In this document: piece after piece, positions 1 to 12,792 of the stretch
How the letters are laid out: each line of letters starts with the position of its first letter
How positions within the stretch are numbered: position 1 is the stretch's first letter
From: Pelagibacterales bacterium MED-G42
GTDB lineage: Bacteria > Pseudomonadota > Alphaproteobacteria > Pelagibacterales > Pelagibacteraceae
NCBI GenBank assembly: GCA_002457485.1
Contig: NTJL01000001.1
Coordinates: 62,001 to 126,000 of the forward strand
Reading direction: 5' to 3'
DNA: 64,000 nucleotides
Notes under the pieces: model-generated
Databases searched by the model: none
Told to the model about the DNA's origin: nothing
What the model saw: the letters and a program-made list of their open reading frames with translations, nothing else
Program-made: the position numbers and the translations under genes

Positions 1-706
1 AAATATTATCAATTTTAATGAAATTTTTATCAAATATTTCTATTTGAAGTAAAATTTGATTGTTTGATAGTAATTTATTAAGTCCTTTAATAACGAATTC
101 TTCATGTCCCTCAGTGTCAATTTTTAATACAATTTTTTTTTTTTTTAATTTTAATATTTCGTCACCAATTTTAAATATAGCTTTTTGTGTATGTAGATTT
201 TTTAAATTTTCATTCTTTTTTACCACTCCGAAACCACCAGTTTGGATGTAATTTTTCTTTTTTTGTGATTTCATTAATAAACTGGAATTTTTATCTGATA
301 ATCCAAAATTAAAAATTTTAATATTTTTTAAATTTGAATTTAGCTTCAAATTTTTTATAAATTTATTTGTTGATAATAAAACAGGCTCAAATGAAATAAC
401 TCTTATATTTTTGTATTTTTTACCGATTATCAGACTATAAATTCCTGAATTTGCACCAACATCCACAAGATAGTCAAATTTTTTTTTTTTCATTTTTTTT
501 ATTAAATATTCAATTTGATTGTTCTCATAATCATTAAATAAAAAAATCTCTTTATCCATTGGTTCATTAATATCTCCTTCTATTTTAAGACCATAAAAAC
601 TATAGTAAATTTTTGATCTTTGAAAAAAATTTAATATTTTTTTTACAACTGATGGATACAACCTTTTAATTAGAGGTATTTTTTTTAAGTACTTTTTTTT
701 AAACAC
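1..706 (-). CDS. FkbM-family methyltransferase (truncated at the window's left edge)
   Basis: Reverse strand read manually from a GTG at 706: VFKKKYLKKIPLIKRLYPS...DYLVDVGANSGIYSLIIGKKYKNIRVISFEPV...LKIDTEGHEEFVIKGL. VDVGANSG and KIDTEGHE are typical FkbM motifs. Absent from the ORF track because it is partial with a GTG start. Confidence 0.8.
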   Translation of the reverse strand, partial: MFKKKYLKKIPLIKRLYPSVVKKILNFFQRSKIYYSFYGLKIEGDINEPMDKEIFLFNDYENNQIEYLIKKMKKKKFDYLVDVGANSGIYSLIIGKKYKNIRVISFEPVLLSTNKFIKNLKLNSNLKNIKIFNFGLSDKNSSLLMKSQKKKNYIQTGGFGVVKKNENLKNLHTQKAIFKIGDEILKLKKKKIVLKIDTEGHEEFVIKGLNKLLSNNQILLQIEIFDKNFIKIDNI

Positions 707-838
707 GACTCATTATTTACAAGTTAAATTATTATTATCAATCATATGAGCTAGAATAAAACTTTAAAATATTGTTACAACTATCTTTTATTAGATTTTT
801 CTTATTAATTAATATATAAGTTAATCAATAATATTTAA

Positions 839-2908
<2,070 letters not shown>

Positions 2909-2910
2909 TA

Positions 2911-4191
2911 ATGAGGTTTTTTGAAACTTCAAAGTACCATTCATTTAAAAAATCTACTTATATTTCTTTAAGATGGATAGGAATAATCGGTCAATTAATA
3001 TCAGTTAATTTCGTATATTTTTTTTTGGGCTTTGATTTTGATTTTATTACTTCGAACTTAGTAATATTTTTTGGAATATTAAGCAATTTATACTTAATCT
3101 TATTTAACAATAAAACTCAATTATCAGATGGGTCAGCATTTTTTTTTTTAATTATAGATATTTTACAGTTAGGTATTTTACTTTTTCTTACAGGGGGAGT
3201 AACAAATCCTTTTATAATTTTTTTAATAATTCCAAGTGTATTTGCTTCTTCAAATTTAAGTTTTAAAACTAATGTCTTGCTTGTTATATTTACAACAATC
3301 ATAATAGTAATTCTTACTTTTTATTCTAGTGAGTTACCTGAACCAATTAGTGATCACTTTCATGTAAGTTCATATTATTTTTTTTCTATTCCTATTTCGT
3401 TAATTATAGCACTTTTATTTTTAAATTATTTTGCCATAACTTTTGGGAATCAATCTAGATTGAGAAAAGAAGCGTTAGCAAAAATGGAAGAAGTAATGGC
3501 AACTGAACATGAATTGTTATCGTTGGGTGGACAAGCAGCAGCGGCAGCCCATTCACTTGGAACACCACTTTCAACTATCAAAATTATTACACAGGATTTA
3601 TCAAAACAATTTAAAGGTAATCTTGAAACTGAAAAAGATATTCAATTGTTATTAAGTCAAGTTGAAAGATGTAACAATATTTTGAGACGTTTAAGCCTTA
3701 ACCCTGTTGAAGAAGATGAATTTATAGATAATGATTTAACTATGAAAGATTATTTGAACCAAATAATTTCTTCATTTAAAGAGATTAGTAATAAAAATTT
3801 CTATTTAAATTTTGACCAAGACTCAAATTCAAAAAAAATAACTAAATCTATTGAAATTGTTTATGGATTAAGAAACTTTATAGGAAATGCAAACAAATTT
3901 TCTAAAGAATCTGTATATGTAAATCTGAAAAGTGATAGTGAAATAACAGAAGTCACTATAGAAGATGATGGATCAGGTTATCCAAGAGACTTAATATCTA
4001 AAATAGGAGAGCCTTATCTAAAATCAAATAATTTAATTGATAAAGAAAAAACGGGTTTAGGGCTTGGATTATTTATAGGAAAAACTTTATTAGAAAAAAA
4101 CTTTGCTAATGTAAACTGTAGAAATTCAAAAACTAGATCAGGCGCTGAAGTAGTTGTAAAATGGAAAAATAAAGATTTATTTAATATTTAA
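2911..4191 (+). CDS. regB: RegB/PrrB-type redox-sensing membrane histidine kinase
   Basis: Multiple TM helices, GGVTNPF (RegB GGxxNPF quinone motif), [16 protein letters not shown]-box, Cys in [27 protein letters not shown]-box. Confidence 0.85.
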   Translation: MRFFETSKYHSFKKSTYISLRWIGIIGQLISVNFVYFFLGFDFDFITSNLVIFFGILSNLYLILFNNKTQLSDGSAFFFLIIDILQLGILLFLTGGVTNPFIIFLIIPSVFASSNLSFKTNVLLVIFTTIIIVILTFYSSELPEPISDHFHVSSYYFFSIPISLIIALLFLNYFAITFGNQSRLRKEALAKMEEVMATEHELLSLGGQAAAAAHSLGTPLSTIKIITQDLSKQFKGNLETEKDIQLLLSQVERCNNILRRLSLNPVEEDEFIDNDLTMKDYLNQIISSFKEISNKNFYLNFDQDSNSKKITKSIEIVYGLRNFIGNANKFSKESVYVNLKSDSEITEVTIEDDGSGYPRDLISKIGEPYLKSNNLIDKEKTGLGLGLFIGKTLLEKNFANVNCRNSKTRSGAEVVVKWKNKDLFNI

Positions 4192-5978
4192 TGAAAATTC
4201 TTAGTTTCAAATAAAGAGCTTAATTGTGATATCATTACATCTCCTAACTCATTCACATCACTAATTTTAATTGCTTTATCATAATATCTTGAAACATCAT
4301 GCCCTATTCCAATTGCCAAAATTTCAATTTCTGTTTTATTTTCAATAAATTTTACCATTTTTTTTAAATGTTTTTCTAAAAAATCACCAGAATTTACTGA
4401 AAGAGTGGAGTCATCCACTGGTGCACCATCAGAAATAACCATTAAAATTTTTCTTTCTTCTTTTCTTTTTTGTATTCTATTATATGCCCATAAAATTGCC
4501 TCTCCATCAATATTCTCTTTTAGCAAACCCTCTTTAAGCATTAAGCCTAAATTATTTTTTGCCTGCCTCCAATGAGTGTCTGCACCTTTATAAATTATGT
4601 GTTTTAAATCATTCAATCTTCCTGGCGTGTTAGGTTTTGAATTTTTATTCCAAAACTCTCTACTTTGTCCCCCCTTCCAGTTTTTTGTAGTAAAACCTAA
4701 AATTTCAACTTTTACAGAACATCTTTCTAATGTTCTTGATAAAATATCAGCACAGATTGCAGCAATTGTAATTGGGCGGCCCCTCATAGAGCCGGAATTA
4801 TCAATTAGAAGCGTTACTATTGTATCTTTAAAGTCTAAATCTTTTTCTTTTTTAAAAGAAAGAGAATGATATGGGTCCATTATAATTCTTGGTAACTTAG
4901 AGCTATCAAGCAGACCTTCTTCCAAGTCAAATTCCCATGCTCTATTTTGTTTAGCCAATAATTGTCTTTGAAGTTTATTGGCTAACTTTGTTATAATGTC
5001 TTGAAAACTAACAAGCTGCTGATCTAAGGTTTTTCTTAGTTTGGAAGCTTCGTCAGAATTCTCTAGATTTTCAGCTTTAATAATTTCATCAAATTTTGTT
5101 GTAAAAATTTTATAATCAAGATTAATATTATCAATATTTTTTTGAACAATTTGTTGGGAGTTTTGTTCCTCAGCATTAGTGTCTAAAACTTGTTCATCTA
5201 AATTGAACTCATCTATACTATAATCAGCATCTAAAGATGCTCGCGTTTCTTGTTGACTATTTTCATCTTTATTATCGTTTTGATTATTATCTTTATCATC
5301 ATTAGAAGGATTATCTTGACCTTGATCCTGATTTTCCTCTTTTTCTTCATTATTATCTTCATTTTGAAATATATCCATCTCCTCTAAAATTTTTGAAAAT
5401 CTGGAGCTATATTGCTGTTGATTATCTAAGTTATCTTGTAAAAATTTCTTATGTTTATCTATAGATTTTTCAAAGTCTTTTTCCCAGAAATTTAACATTC
5501 TTCTTGTTAAAGTGTTTAATTCAATGTGATGGAAATTTTTAAGCATATAAAGCTCAAAAGCCTCTGTAACAGCTACATCCTCTTTATTTCTTAATTTTTC
5601 TTTTCTAGTTCGATTAATTATTTCTTTATAATTTTCATTAAAATTTTTCTCTATTCCCTTTAGCATTTTTCCACCTAAACATTCATATCTTATTTTCTCT
5701 GCAATTTTGTATAGTGATCTTGATGATGGATTAGTGGGTAAATTATTTTTGTAAATATCTTTGTTAGAAAATTTTTTTTTTAAAGCTACCGAGTCTGTTT
5801 CAGCACGAAGTTTAATAAAGTCACTGGGTTTAGTTAAATTATCAATTTCAATATTAATTGAATTATCTGTTTTTTTTTTATTATTCTCATTTAATTGTAA
5901 ATCATCAGAAATTACTTTGGCAGTTGATGTTAAGGCAGTTTTGAATTTTTCTACTAAACTATTATCTTTAACACTCAT
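4188..5978 (-). CDS. cobT: CobT-like cobaltochelatase-type VWA protein
   Basis: Acidic central region and C-terminal VWA domain with [18 protein letters not shown]; adjacent to cobS. Confidence 0.85.
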   Translation of the reverse strand: MSVKDNSLVEKFKTALTSTAKVISDDLQLNENNKKKTDNSINIEIDNLTKPSDFIKLRAETDSVALKKKFSNKDIYKNNLPTNPSSRSLYKIAEKIRYECLGGKMLKGIEKNFNENYKEIINRTRKEKLRNKEDVAVTEAFELYMLKNFHHIELNTLTRRMLNFWEKDFEKSIDKHKKFLQDNLDNQQQYSSRFSKILEEMDIFQNEDNNEEKEENQDQGQDNPSNDDKDNNQNDNKDENSQQETRASLDADYSIDEFNLDEQVLDTNAEEQNSQQIVQKNIDNINLDYKIFTTKFDEIIKAENLENSDEASKLRKTLDQQLVSFQDIITKLANKLQRQLLAKQNRAWEFDLEEGLLDSSKLPRIIMDPYHSLSFKKEKDLDFKDTIVTLLIDNSGSMRGRPITIAAICADILSRTLERCSVKVEILGFTTKNWKGGQSREFWNKNSKPNTPGRLNDLKHIIYKGADTHWRQAKNNLGLMLKEGLLKENIDGEAILWAYNRIQKRKEERKILMVISDGAPVDDSTLSVNSGDFLEKHLKKMVKFIENKTEIEILAIGIGHDVSRYYDKAIKISDVNELGDVMISQLSSLFETKNFH

Positions 5979-6953
5979 CTAAATTTGAATATTTATCAAT
6001 GACTCCGGTAATTCTTCTCCAAAACATCTTTGATAATATTCTGCAATAGTATTTTTTTCTATATCATCACATTTATTTAAAAAGGTTACTCTAAAGGCAT
6101 ATCCTGTATCTTTAAAAATTTCCGAATTTTCTGCCCAATGCATTACAGTTCTTGGGCTCATTACAGTTGAAATATCTCCTGCAATGAATCCTTTTCTAGT
6201 TAAAGAGGCGACTTTAATCATATTAGCAACTTTTTCTTTACCTTTGGTATTATTGAGGTTTTTATTTTTTGCTATGACTATTTCTAGCTCTCTTTCCAAG
6301 TTTAGATAATTTAATGTAGTTACAATGTTCCATCTATCCATTTGTCCTTGATTTATTTGTTGAGTTCCATGATAAAGGCCAGTTGTATCACCTAGTCCAA
6401 CTGTATTAGATGTAGCAAATAATCTAAAAAATTTATTTTGTTTAATCACTTTATTTTTATCTAATAGTGTGAAATTTCCTTCTGCCTCTAATACTCTTTG
6501 AATAACAAACATCACATCTGGTCTACCTGCATCGTATTCATCAAAAACAAGAGCAACAGGGTTTTGTATTGACCAGGGTAAAATTCCTTCATTAAATTGG
6601 GTAACTTGTTTTCCATCTTTAAGAACAATTGCATCCTTTCCAATTAAATCTATCCTACTTATATGACTGTCGAGGTTAACTCTTATACAGGGCCAATTTA
6701 ATCTTGCAGCAATTTGTTCTATATGGGTAGATTTTCCAGTACCATGGTATCCTTGAACCAAAACTCTTTTATTGTATGCAAATCCAGAGATAATAGCCAA
6801 AGTTGTGTCTCTATCAAATTTATAAGACTTATCTATCTCTGGAACATAATCATTTTTTTTTGAAAAAGCATCCACCTCCATATCAGACTCAATGCCAAAA
6901 GTTTGTTTAAGCGAAACTTTAATATCAGGTTGTATGTTTAGTTCTGGTGTCAA
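5979..6953 (-). CDS. cobS: CobS-like AAA+ ATPase
   Basis: Walker [44 protein letters not shown]; Walker [24 protein letters not shown]. Confidence 0.9.
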   Translation of the reverse strand: MTPELNIQPDIKVSLKQTFGIESDMEVDAFSKKNDYVPEIDKSYKFDRDTTLAIISGFAYNKRVLVQGYHGTGKSTHIEQIAARLNWPCIRVNLDSHISRIDLIGKDAIVLKDGKQVTQFNEGILPWSIQNPVALVFDEYDAGRPDVMFVIQRVLEAEGNFTLLDKNKVIKQNKFFRLFATSNTVGLGDTTGLYHGTQQINQGQMDRWNIVTTLNYLNLERELEIVIAKNKNLNNTKGKEKVANMIKVASLTRKGFIAGDISTVMSPRTVMHWAENSEIFKDTGYAFRVTFLNKCDDIEKNTIAEYYQRCFGEELPESLINIQI

Positions 6954-7470
6954 TTTTTTCTCTGTAAGTATTTTTTAGTTGCGTATAAGCTAAAGTAATT
7001 AATTTTAATTTTTCTTCGTATTTTTTATTACCGGCATTTATATCGGGGTGAAATTTTTTGACAAGTAATTTGAACTTGTCTTGTATTTTTTTCCAACTCA
7101 AACCTACAGAAATACCCAAAATTCCAAATGCTTTTATATCTTTGTGATCAAATTTAAATTGACGCATATGATCATATTCACCATTAATTTTGTCTTTATC
7201 AAGCTCATCTCTGAGTGTATTATTCCACAAAACCTTAAAAAAATTATCTGAAGAACTAAAGCTTTGAGTTGGCTTATGCCAAATCATGTCTGATTTTAAA
7301 AAATTTAATACTTGATCATCATTCATACCTGAAAAATAATTCCAATTTTTATTAAATTCTTTAACATGTTCTAAACATAACATCCTAAACTTTTTACTAT
7401 TGTCCTTTTCAATAGGAGCTTTATAAGCACCAATTTCTTTACAATTATTCCAGTCACAAATATTTTTCAT
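6925..7470 (-). CDS. DnaJ-domain protein
   Basis: C-terminal J domain [40 protein letters not shown] with HPD motif; N-terminal CDW..C..Gxxxxxxxx CLEHVKEFN typical of the cobS-linked DnaJ protein. Confidence 0.85.
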   Translation of the reverse strand: MKNICDWNNCKEIGAYKAPIEKDNSKKFRMLCLEHVKEFNKNWNYFSGMNDDQVLNFLKSDMIWHKPTQSFSSSDNFFKVLWNNTLRDELDKDKINGEYDHMRQFKFDHKDIKAFGILGISVGLSWKKIQDKFKLLVKKFHPDINAGNKKYEEKLKLITLAYTQLKNTYREKIDTRTKHTT

Positions 7471-7491
7471 GATATATAATAAATAATATTT

Positions 7492-7752
7492 ATGGATATA
7501 ATCAAATTAATTGCAATTGTAAAAAAAAAAATACTAAGTCAAATTAATGTTGAGCACATCAATATTGAAGATAAATCATTTCTTCATAAAGACCATCCAG
7601 GAAATAATTCCAGTAAATTTCACTTAAAGGTGACTTTAAAATCTGCAGAACTTAAAAATATGTCTAAAATTGAAAGTAATAAAAAAATATATAAAATTTT
7701 AAATTATGAGCTTAAAGAATTTATACACTCCATACAGATATTAATTATTTAG
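7492..7752 (+). CDS. BolA family protein
   Basis: 86 aa; INIEDKSFLHKDHPGNNSSKFHLKV...KIYKILNYELKEFIHSIQI. Confidence 0.85.
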   Translation: MDIIKLIAIVKKKILSQINVEHINIEDKSFLHKDHPGNNSSKFHLKVTLKSAELKNMSKIESNKKIYKILNYELKEFIHSIQILII

Positions 7753-8847
7753 CTCCTTTTTTAAAAAAAGTTCTAAATCTTTTTTAGTATATTCTCTGTT
7801 TATAACAGGGCTGCCTATTCTTTTTAATAATACTAAACTTACTTTGTTTGAATTATTTTTTTTATCTTTGAGCATAAAATAAATTATTTTGTTTAAATCC
7901 CTAAGATTAAAAAAATTATTTATATTAAAAGGTAAATTACAATCCACTATATGATTTACTATTGAATTATAATCATCCTTTTTAATAAGATTTTTTTTAA
8001 GGCTAAAATTTAATGCAGTTATAATTCCAAGAATGACAGCTTCACCATGATTTAGTTTTTTAGAGTATCCTAATGTAGCCTCAAATGCATGAGCAAATGT
8101 ATGACCAAAATTGAGGATTTTTCGTAATCCTGTTTCATTTTCATCTTTTTCAACAATATTTTTTTTTATTCTACAACTCTCATAAATGGACTTTTCTATA
8201 TAAGGAGATTTAATATTTAAAATATCTTCTCTATTTTTTTTTAAAAAATTAAAAAAAATTTTATTTGAAATAATAGCGTGTTTTAAAATTTCGCCATAGC
8301 CGCAAATTATTTCCCTCCTTGGAAGAGTTTTTAAAAATTTAATGTCTGAAATAACTAAATTTGGCTGATAAAAACTTCCAATTAAATTTTTTCCATACTT
8401 AGTGTTTACTCCTGTTTTACCACCAATTGAGGAGTCAACTTGTGCCAAAAGTGTGGTTGGAATATTGATAAATTTAAGACCTCTTTTAAATAAACTAGCT
8501 GCAAAACCACTTACATCACCTGTTATACCTCCTCCAATAGAAATTAAACAATCTTCTCTTGAAAAATTTTTATCAAGCATGATATCAAGAATTATATTAA
8601 CATTTTTTTGATCTTTATTTATTTCACTTGCTTTTAAGTAATGAATAAATATCTTCTTTTTTTTCAAGGAACTAATCAATTCCTTAACTATATTTTTTGA
8701 AATATTTTTATCTACAACAAGTAAACATTTCTTAAAATCAATAGAATGATTTTTAATAATTTTAAAAAAATTAGACAATAAACTAGAGCCAATAATTATA
8801 GAATAGTTATTATTTTTTGTATTAACCTTTAAATTAATTAGTTTCAT
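7741..8847 (-). CDS. aroB: 3-dehydroquinate synthase
   Basis: IGGGITGDVSGFAASLFKRGLKFINIPTTLLAQVDSSIGGKTGVN; LNFGHTFAHAFE. Confidence 0.95.
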   Translation of the reverse strand: MKLINLKVNTKNNNYSIIIGSSLLSNFFKIIKNHSIDFKKCLLVVDKNISKNIVKELISSLKKKKIFIHYLKASEINKDQKNVNIILDIMLDKNFSREDCLISIGGGITGDVSGFAASLFKRGLKFINIPTTLLAQVDSSIGGKTGVNTKYGKNLIGSFYQPNLVISDIKFLKTLPRREIICGYGEILKHAIISNKIFFNFLKKNREDILNIKSPYIEKSIYESCRIKKNIVEKDENETGLRKILNFGHTFAHAFEATLGYSKKLNHGEAVILGIITALNFSLKKNLIKKDDYNSIVNHIVDCNLPFNINNFFNLRDLNKIIYFMLKDKKNNSNKVSLVLLKRIGSPVINREYTKKDLELFLKKELNN

Positions 8848-9346
8848 AAATTTTTATTATTTCATTAATAATTTCATTTTTAGACAGATTATCACATTTA
8901 ATTTCATATAAAGCCTTAGAATAAAAGCATGACCGGTACTTGATTAAATCAATTAATTCATCTTCAGATGCCTCGAAAGCAACAGGTCTCTTTTTACTAT
9001 TTTTAATTCTGCTAATCAATATCTTAGAGTCCCAGTTTAACCAAAAAGATAAATGATTTTTTATCACCTCTTTTTTTATATTTCTATTTATAAACGCACC
9101 CCCACCCAGTGCTATTACTGTAGATTTTAATTTTAAGACTCTTAATGTTATCTTTTCTTCAAGCTTTCTAAAAAAATCCTCATTTTTAGTCTCAAAAATT
9201 TTTCTAATAGTTAATCCTGATTCAATTTCAATTTGTTTATCAATATCTATAAATTTTAAGTTTAATCTTTTTGCCAACAAAGTACCAATTGAGCTTTTTC
9301 CTGATCCCATCATTCCTAAAAATACAAGATTTTTTTTTGATTTCAT
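8834..9346 (-). CDS. aroK: Shikimate kinase
   Basis: FLGMMGSGKSSIGTLLAKRLNLKFIDIDKQIE; ALGGGAFINRN; next to aroB. Confidence 0.93.
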   Translation of the reverse strand: MKSKKNLVFLGMMGSGKSSIGTLLAKRLNLKFIDIDKQIEIESGLTIRKIFETKNEDFFRKLEEKITLRVLKLKSTVIALGGGAFINRNIKKEVIKNHLSFWLNWDSKILISRIKNSKKRPVAFEASEDELIDLIKYRSCFYSKALYEIKCDNLSKNEIINEIIKIYETN

Positions 9347-9403
9347 AAGTTTCTTTATTGAAAAAACACAAATATGTCTTAATTTGAAATTATTTAAAGT
9401 TAT

Positions 9404-9586
9404 ATGGAATTTGATAAAAACACAAGATCAGGCAAAGCAAGTATTATTGCTCTACTTGTTAAATTTTCTTTAGGTTCAATAGTTGTCATTGGCATTATTT
9501 TTTTTCTAAATAAAATTGATTTTCCATCTCCCAAAAAAAATATAGAAAAAGTTATTTCTAATGAAAATTTTAAAATTGTTAAATAA
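9404..9586 (+). CDS. Small single-TM protein, unknown function
   Basis: 60 aa with hydrophobic segment SIVVIGIIFFL; 3' end overlaps the start of the next ORF. Confidence 0.55.
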   Translation: MEFDKNTRSGKASIIALLVKFSLGSIVVIGIIFFLNKIDFPSPKKNIEKVISNENFKIVK

Positions 9587-11324
9587 GACAAATTTATCAA
9601 TTATTATAATTTCCTTACTTTATAATTATTCTATAATGGCTGAGGAACAGCCAGTTGATATCTGGAATTTAGAAAAACAAAAGAAAGAGATTTCATCAGA
9701 AAAAAATTCTTCAAATATAATATCTGATACACAAATAAAAAATAGCATTTACGAAATGCAAAATATAAAACAAACAAATACCATAAAACTTGACAGTAAG
9801 CTTGTTTCAAAAAATATTAAAATTGTAGGTTTGTACGATCCAGAAGAATATGGTCTTGATATTAATATGTGGTCAAACTCAGATGGATTAAATCTTAAAA
9901 AATTTTTTGAAAAAATAAAAAAGTTTAGATTATCTGATGATGCTAAAGAAATTTTAAATATTTCATTACTTACTAATGCCTATTATCCAAATGAAAATAT
10001 TACTAAAGATGAATTTTTAAAATTAAAATCAGATTGGTTAATAGAGGACTCAAATTTTAAAATTATTGAAGATTATTTAATTAAAAATCAGGCAATAAAT
10101 TTACACCCAAGGTTGACTAGATATTTAGTTGATAATTATTTGTCTCAATCTAATATTAAAAAGTCTTGTGAAATTTTTTCAAAAATTGATGATCCTATTG
10201 AAGATGAGTATTTATCAAAATTTAATTTATATTGTTTAATAAATTACGGCAAAAATGAAAAAGCTCAAATTATTTTGGATCTTAAAAAAGAAATGGGTTT
10301 TAATGATGATTATTATGAAAATAAAATTAATTATTTATTTGGATATATTGATGAAACAGATAAAAAAATCTCAGAAAACTCTATATTAGATTTTCATTTA
10401 GCTCATAGAACAAATCCAGAGTTTATGTTTGAACCTAAAAATGAAACCTCAAAACTAATTTGGAAATATCTTTCTACCTCAAACTTACTCTATGATATTG
10501 AAGATATAGATATTGAAGATATAGATAGAATTTCAACAATAGAAAAAGCAACTCATGATAAGAATTATTCTGAAGAAGAGTTATTTGAGTTTTATAAAAG
10601 GTTTCAATTTAATATTAATCAATTAATAAATATAGAAGAGTCTTATAAAACTGTATCAAAAATAGAGGGTAGAGCATTAGTTTATCAAAGATTACTTTTA
10701 GCTAAAGAACCAAAATTAATGCTTAAATTAATGAAAACTTTAAAGAATTTATTTTTGGATGAGGGTATAGGCAATGCATTCGACATTGAATTAAAAAAAT
10801 TTTTAAATGAAATTGATCCAAAAAATGTGCCATCTAATTTTACATCATTTTATAATAATCATAAAAAAAACGATGAAATTTCTGAGAAAAAAATTAAGTT
10901 TAATAATAAAATATTACATCAATCTAGGTTAATAAAGTATTTTAGCGGCGATTATTCAAAATCTAAAATTGAAGAAGACTTGGATAAATTTTTAAAGAAA
11001 ATTAAAAAAGATAAAAAATATTTTTTATCTAAAAAAGATATAATTTTTCTTGAGGCATTAAAGTCAGATGGGATAAAGATTTCAAAAAAATATGATGATC
11101 TTTATGAAATTAATAAATCTGAAATGCCCCCAGATATTCAATCAATGATAGATGATAATGAAATAGGGTCAGCATTATTGAGAGTTATTGAAGTCATTGG
11201 ACCAGATGAAATTGAAAATATTGATGATGATACTGTTTATTTCATTATAAATACACTAAATCAGTTAAACACAGATTTAATTAGAAATAAATTATTGTTA
11301 AAAGTTCTTCCTTTAAAAGTTTAA
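9561..11324 (+). CDS. Putative secreted hypothetical protein, 587 aa
   Basis: Long ORF with signal-like N-terminus (MKILKLLNKTNLSIIIISLLYNYSIMAEEQP); no recognised domain. Confidence 0.8.
   Translation: MKILKLLNKTNLSIIIISLLYNYSIMAEEQPVDIWNLEKQKKEISSEKNSSNIISDTQIKNSIYEMQNIKQTNTIKLDSKLVSKNIKIVGLYDPEEYGLDINMWSNSDGLNLKKFFEKIKKFRLSDDAKEILNISLLTNAYYPNENITKDEFLKLKSDWLIEDSNFKIIEDYLIKNQAINLHPRLTRYLVDNYLSQSNIKKSCEIFSKIDDPIEDEYLSKFNLYCLINYGKNEKAQIILDLKKEMGFNDDYYENKINYLFGYIDETDKKISENSILDFHLAHRTNPEFMFEPKNETSKLIWKYLSTSNLLYDIEDIDIEDIDRISTIEKATHDKNYSEEELFEFYKRFQFNINQLINIEESYKTVSKIEGRALVYQRLLLAKEPKLMLKLMKTLKNLFLDEGIGNAFDIELKKFLNEIDPKNVPSNFTSFYNNHKKNDEISEKKIKFNNKILHQSRLIKYFSGDYSKSKIEEDLDKFLKKIKKDKKYFLSKKDIIFLEALKSDGIKISKKYDDLYEINKSEMPPDIQSMIDDNEIGSALLRVIEVIGPDEIENIDDDTVYFIINTLNQLNTDLIRNKLLLKVLPLKV
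10494..10523 (+). repeat. Perfect in-frame tandem repeat, 2 x 15 bp
   Basis: gatattgaagatata occurs twice back to back, followed by partial gatag; encodes DIEDIDIEDID. Confidence 0.9.
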
Positions 11325-11349
11325 AAATTATATTAAAATAATTAAATTT

Positions 11350-11865
11350 ATGACTATCAGAAACATACTTACTGAGCCCAATAAATTACTAAGGCAGATA
11401 TCACAAAAAGTTGATAAAGTTGGCATAGAAGAACAAAAGCTAATGGATGATATGTTGGAAACTATGTATGCGGCTAAAGGAATAGGCCTTGCAGCAATAC
11501 AAATTGGGATTCCAAAAAGAATTATAGTAATGGATATAAGTAAAGAAGAAGCTAAAAAACCTATTTATTTCGTAAATCCAGTTATTAAAAATAAAGATCC
11601 ATTAAAAGCAACTTATGAAGAGGGTTGTTTGTCTGTCCCTAATCAATTTGCAAATATTGATAGACCTAGTAGATGTGAAGTAGAGTATTTGGACTATGAT
11701 GGTAAGAAACAAATATTAAAAGCTAATGGATTGTTTGCTACGTGTATACAACATGAAATGGACCATCTGAATGGAGTATTGTTTATTGACTATCTTTCAA
11801 AATTAAAAAGATCAATAATAATTAAAAAATTATCTAAATTAAAACCAAATTCTGCAATTCTTTAA
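11350..11865 (+). CDS. def: Peptide deformylase
   Basis: GIGLAAIQIGIPKRIIVMD, EEGCLSVP, IQHEMDHLNGVLFIDYLS. Confidence 0.96.
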   Translation: MTIRNILTEPNKLLRQISQKVDKVGIEEQKLMDDMLETMYAAKGIGLAAIQIGIPKRIIVMDISKEEAKKPIYFVNPVIKNKDPLKATYEEGCLSVPNQFANIDRPSRCEVEYLDYDGKKQILKANGLFATCIQHEMDHLNGVLFIDYLSKLKRSIIIKKLSKLKPNSAIL

Positions 11866-12792
11866 TTGATGCCAAAGAAGATTGTTTTTATGGGTACGCC
11901 AATGTTTGCAGTGCCAATTTTAAAATCACTATATCAAAATGGATATCCTATTTCTCATATTTACACACAGCCACCGCAAAGATCATTGAGAGGTCAGAAA
12001 ATAAACAAATCTCCTATTCAAGGTATTGCAGAAACTTTAAGTATAGAACTTCGAACCCCTCAATCGCTAAAGGATAATATTGATGAGTATAATTTTTTTA
12101 AAATGATTAATGCAGATCTTGCAATTGTTGTCGCTTATGGACAAATAATTCCTAGGGAATTTTTGAATTTGACAAAAAAAGGTTTTATTAATATTCATCC
12201 TTCGATATTACCTAAGTGGAGAGGTGCAGCTCCAATACAAAGATCAATAATGAATTTAGACAAACAAACAGGCGTAAGTATAATGAAAATATCAGAAAAA
12301 TTGGATGCTGGTCCTGTTTGTAATATTTATAAAATGGAACTAAAAGATAGTTTTAATACAAAAGATGTTTCTGAAAAACTTGCATTAATAGCTTCTGAAA
12401 AAGTATTAGAAAATATTGATGATGTATTAGAGAATAAAGCAAAATTTGTAGAACAAGATCATTCGAAAGCAACTTACGCATCAAAAATAGAAAAAATTGA
12501 AGGCAATATAGATTGGAATGATACCGCTGAGAATATTATTGGAAAAATTAATGGTTTATATCCTTCTCCAGGTGCTTTTTTTATGTTTAACGGAGAAAGA
12601 TATAAAATTCTAAAAGCAGAAATTGGTAATGGGATTGGAATACCAGGTGAAATTGTTTCTGATTACTTGGAAATTGCATGCAATGGACCAAAATCAGTTA
12701 AGATTTTAGAAATTCAAAGACAAGGAAAAATGGGCCAAAAAATTGGAGAATTCATGCTTGGGTCTCAAATAAAAAAAGGATTAATTATTTAA
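11866..12792 (+). CDS. fmt: Methionyl-tRNA formyltransferase
   Basis: MGTPMFAVPIL, INIHPSILPKWRGAAPIQRSI; downstream of def. Confidence 0.96.
   Translation: MMPKKIVFMGTPMFAVPILKSLYQNGYPISHIYTQPPQRSLRGQKINKSPIQGIAETLSIELRTPQSLKDNIDEYNFFKMINADLAIVVAYGQIIPREFLNLTKKGFINIHPSILPKWRGAAPIQRSIMNLDKQTGVSIMKISEKLDAGPVCNIYKMELKDSFNTKDVSEKLALIASEKVLENIDDVLENKAKFVEQDHSKATYASKIEKIEGNIDWNDTAENIIGKINGLYPSPGAFFMFNGERYKILKAEIGNGIGIPGEIVSDYLEIACNGPKSVKILEIQRQGKMGQKIGEFMLGSQIKKGLII

Noticed and set aside
481-510. Long T-homopolymer runs (here and elsewhere)
   Set aside because: They encode Lys runs on the opposite strand (KKMKKKKF in the FkbM protein) and reflect AT-rich composition rather than a distinct element.
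4188-6953. cobST as evidence for cobalamin biosynthesis
   Set aside because: No other cob genes are in the window, and cobST homologues occur widely in alphaproteobacteria without the pathway.
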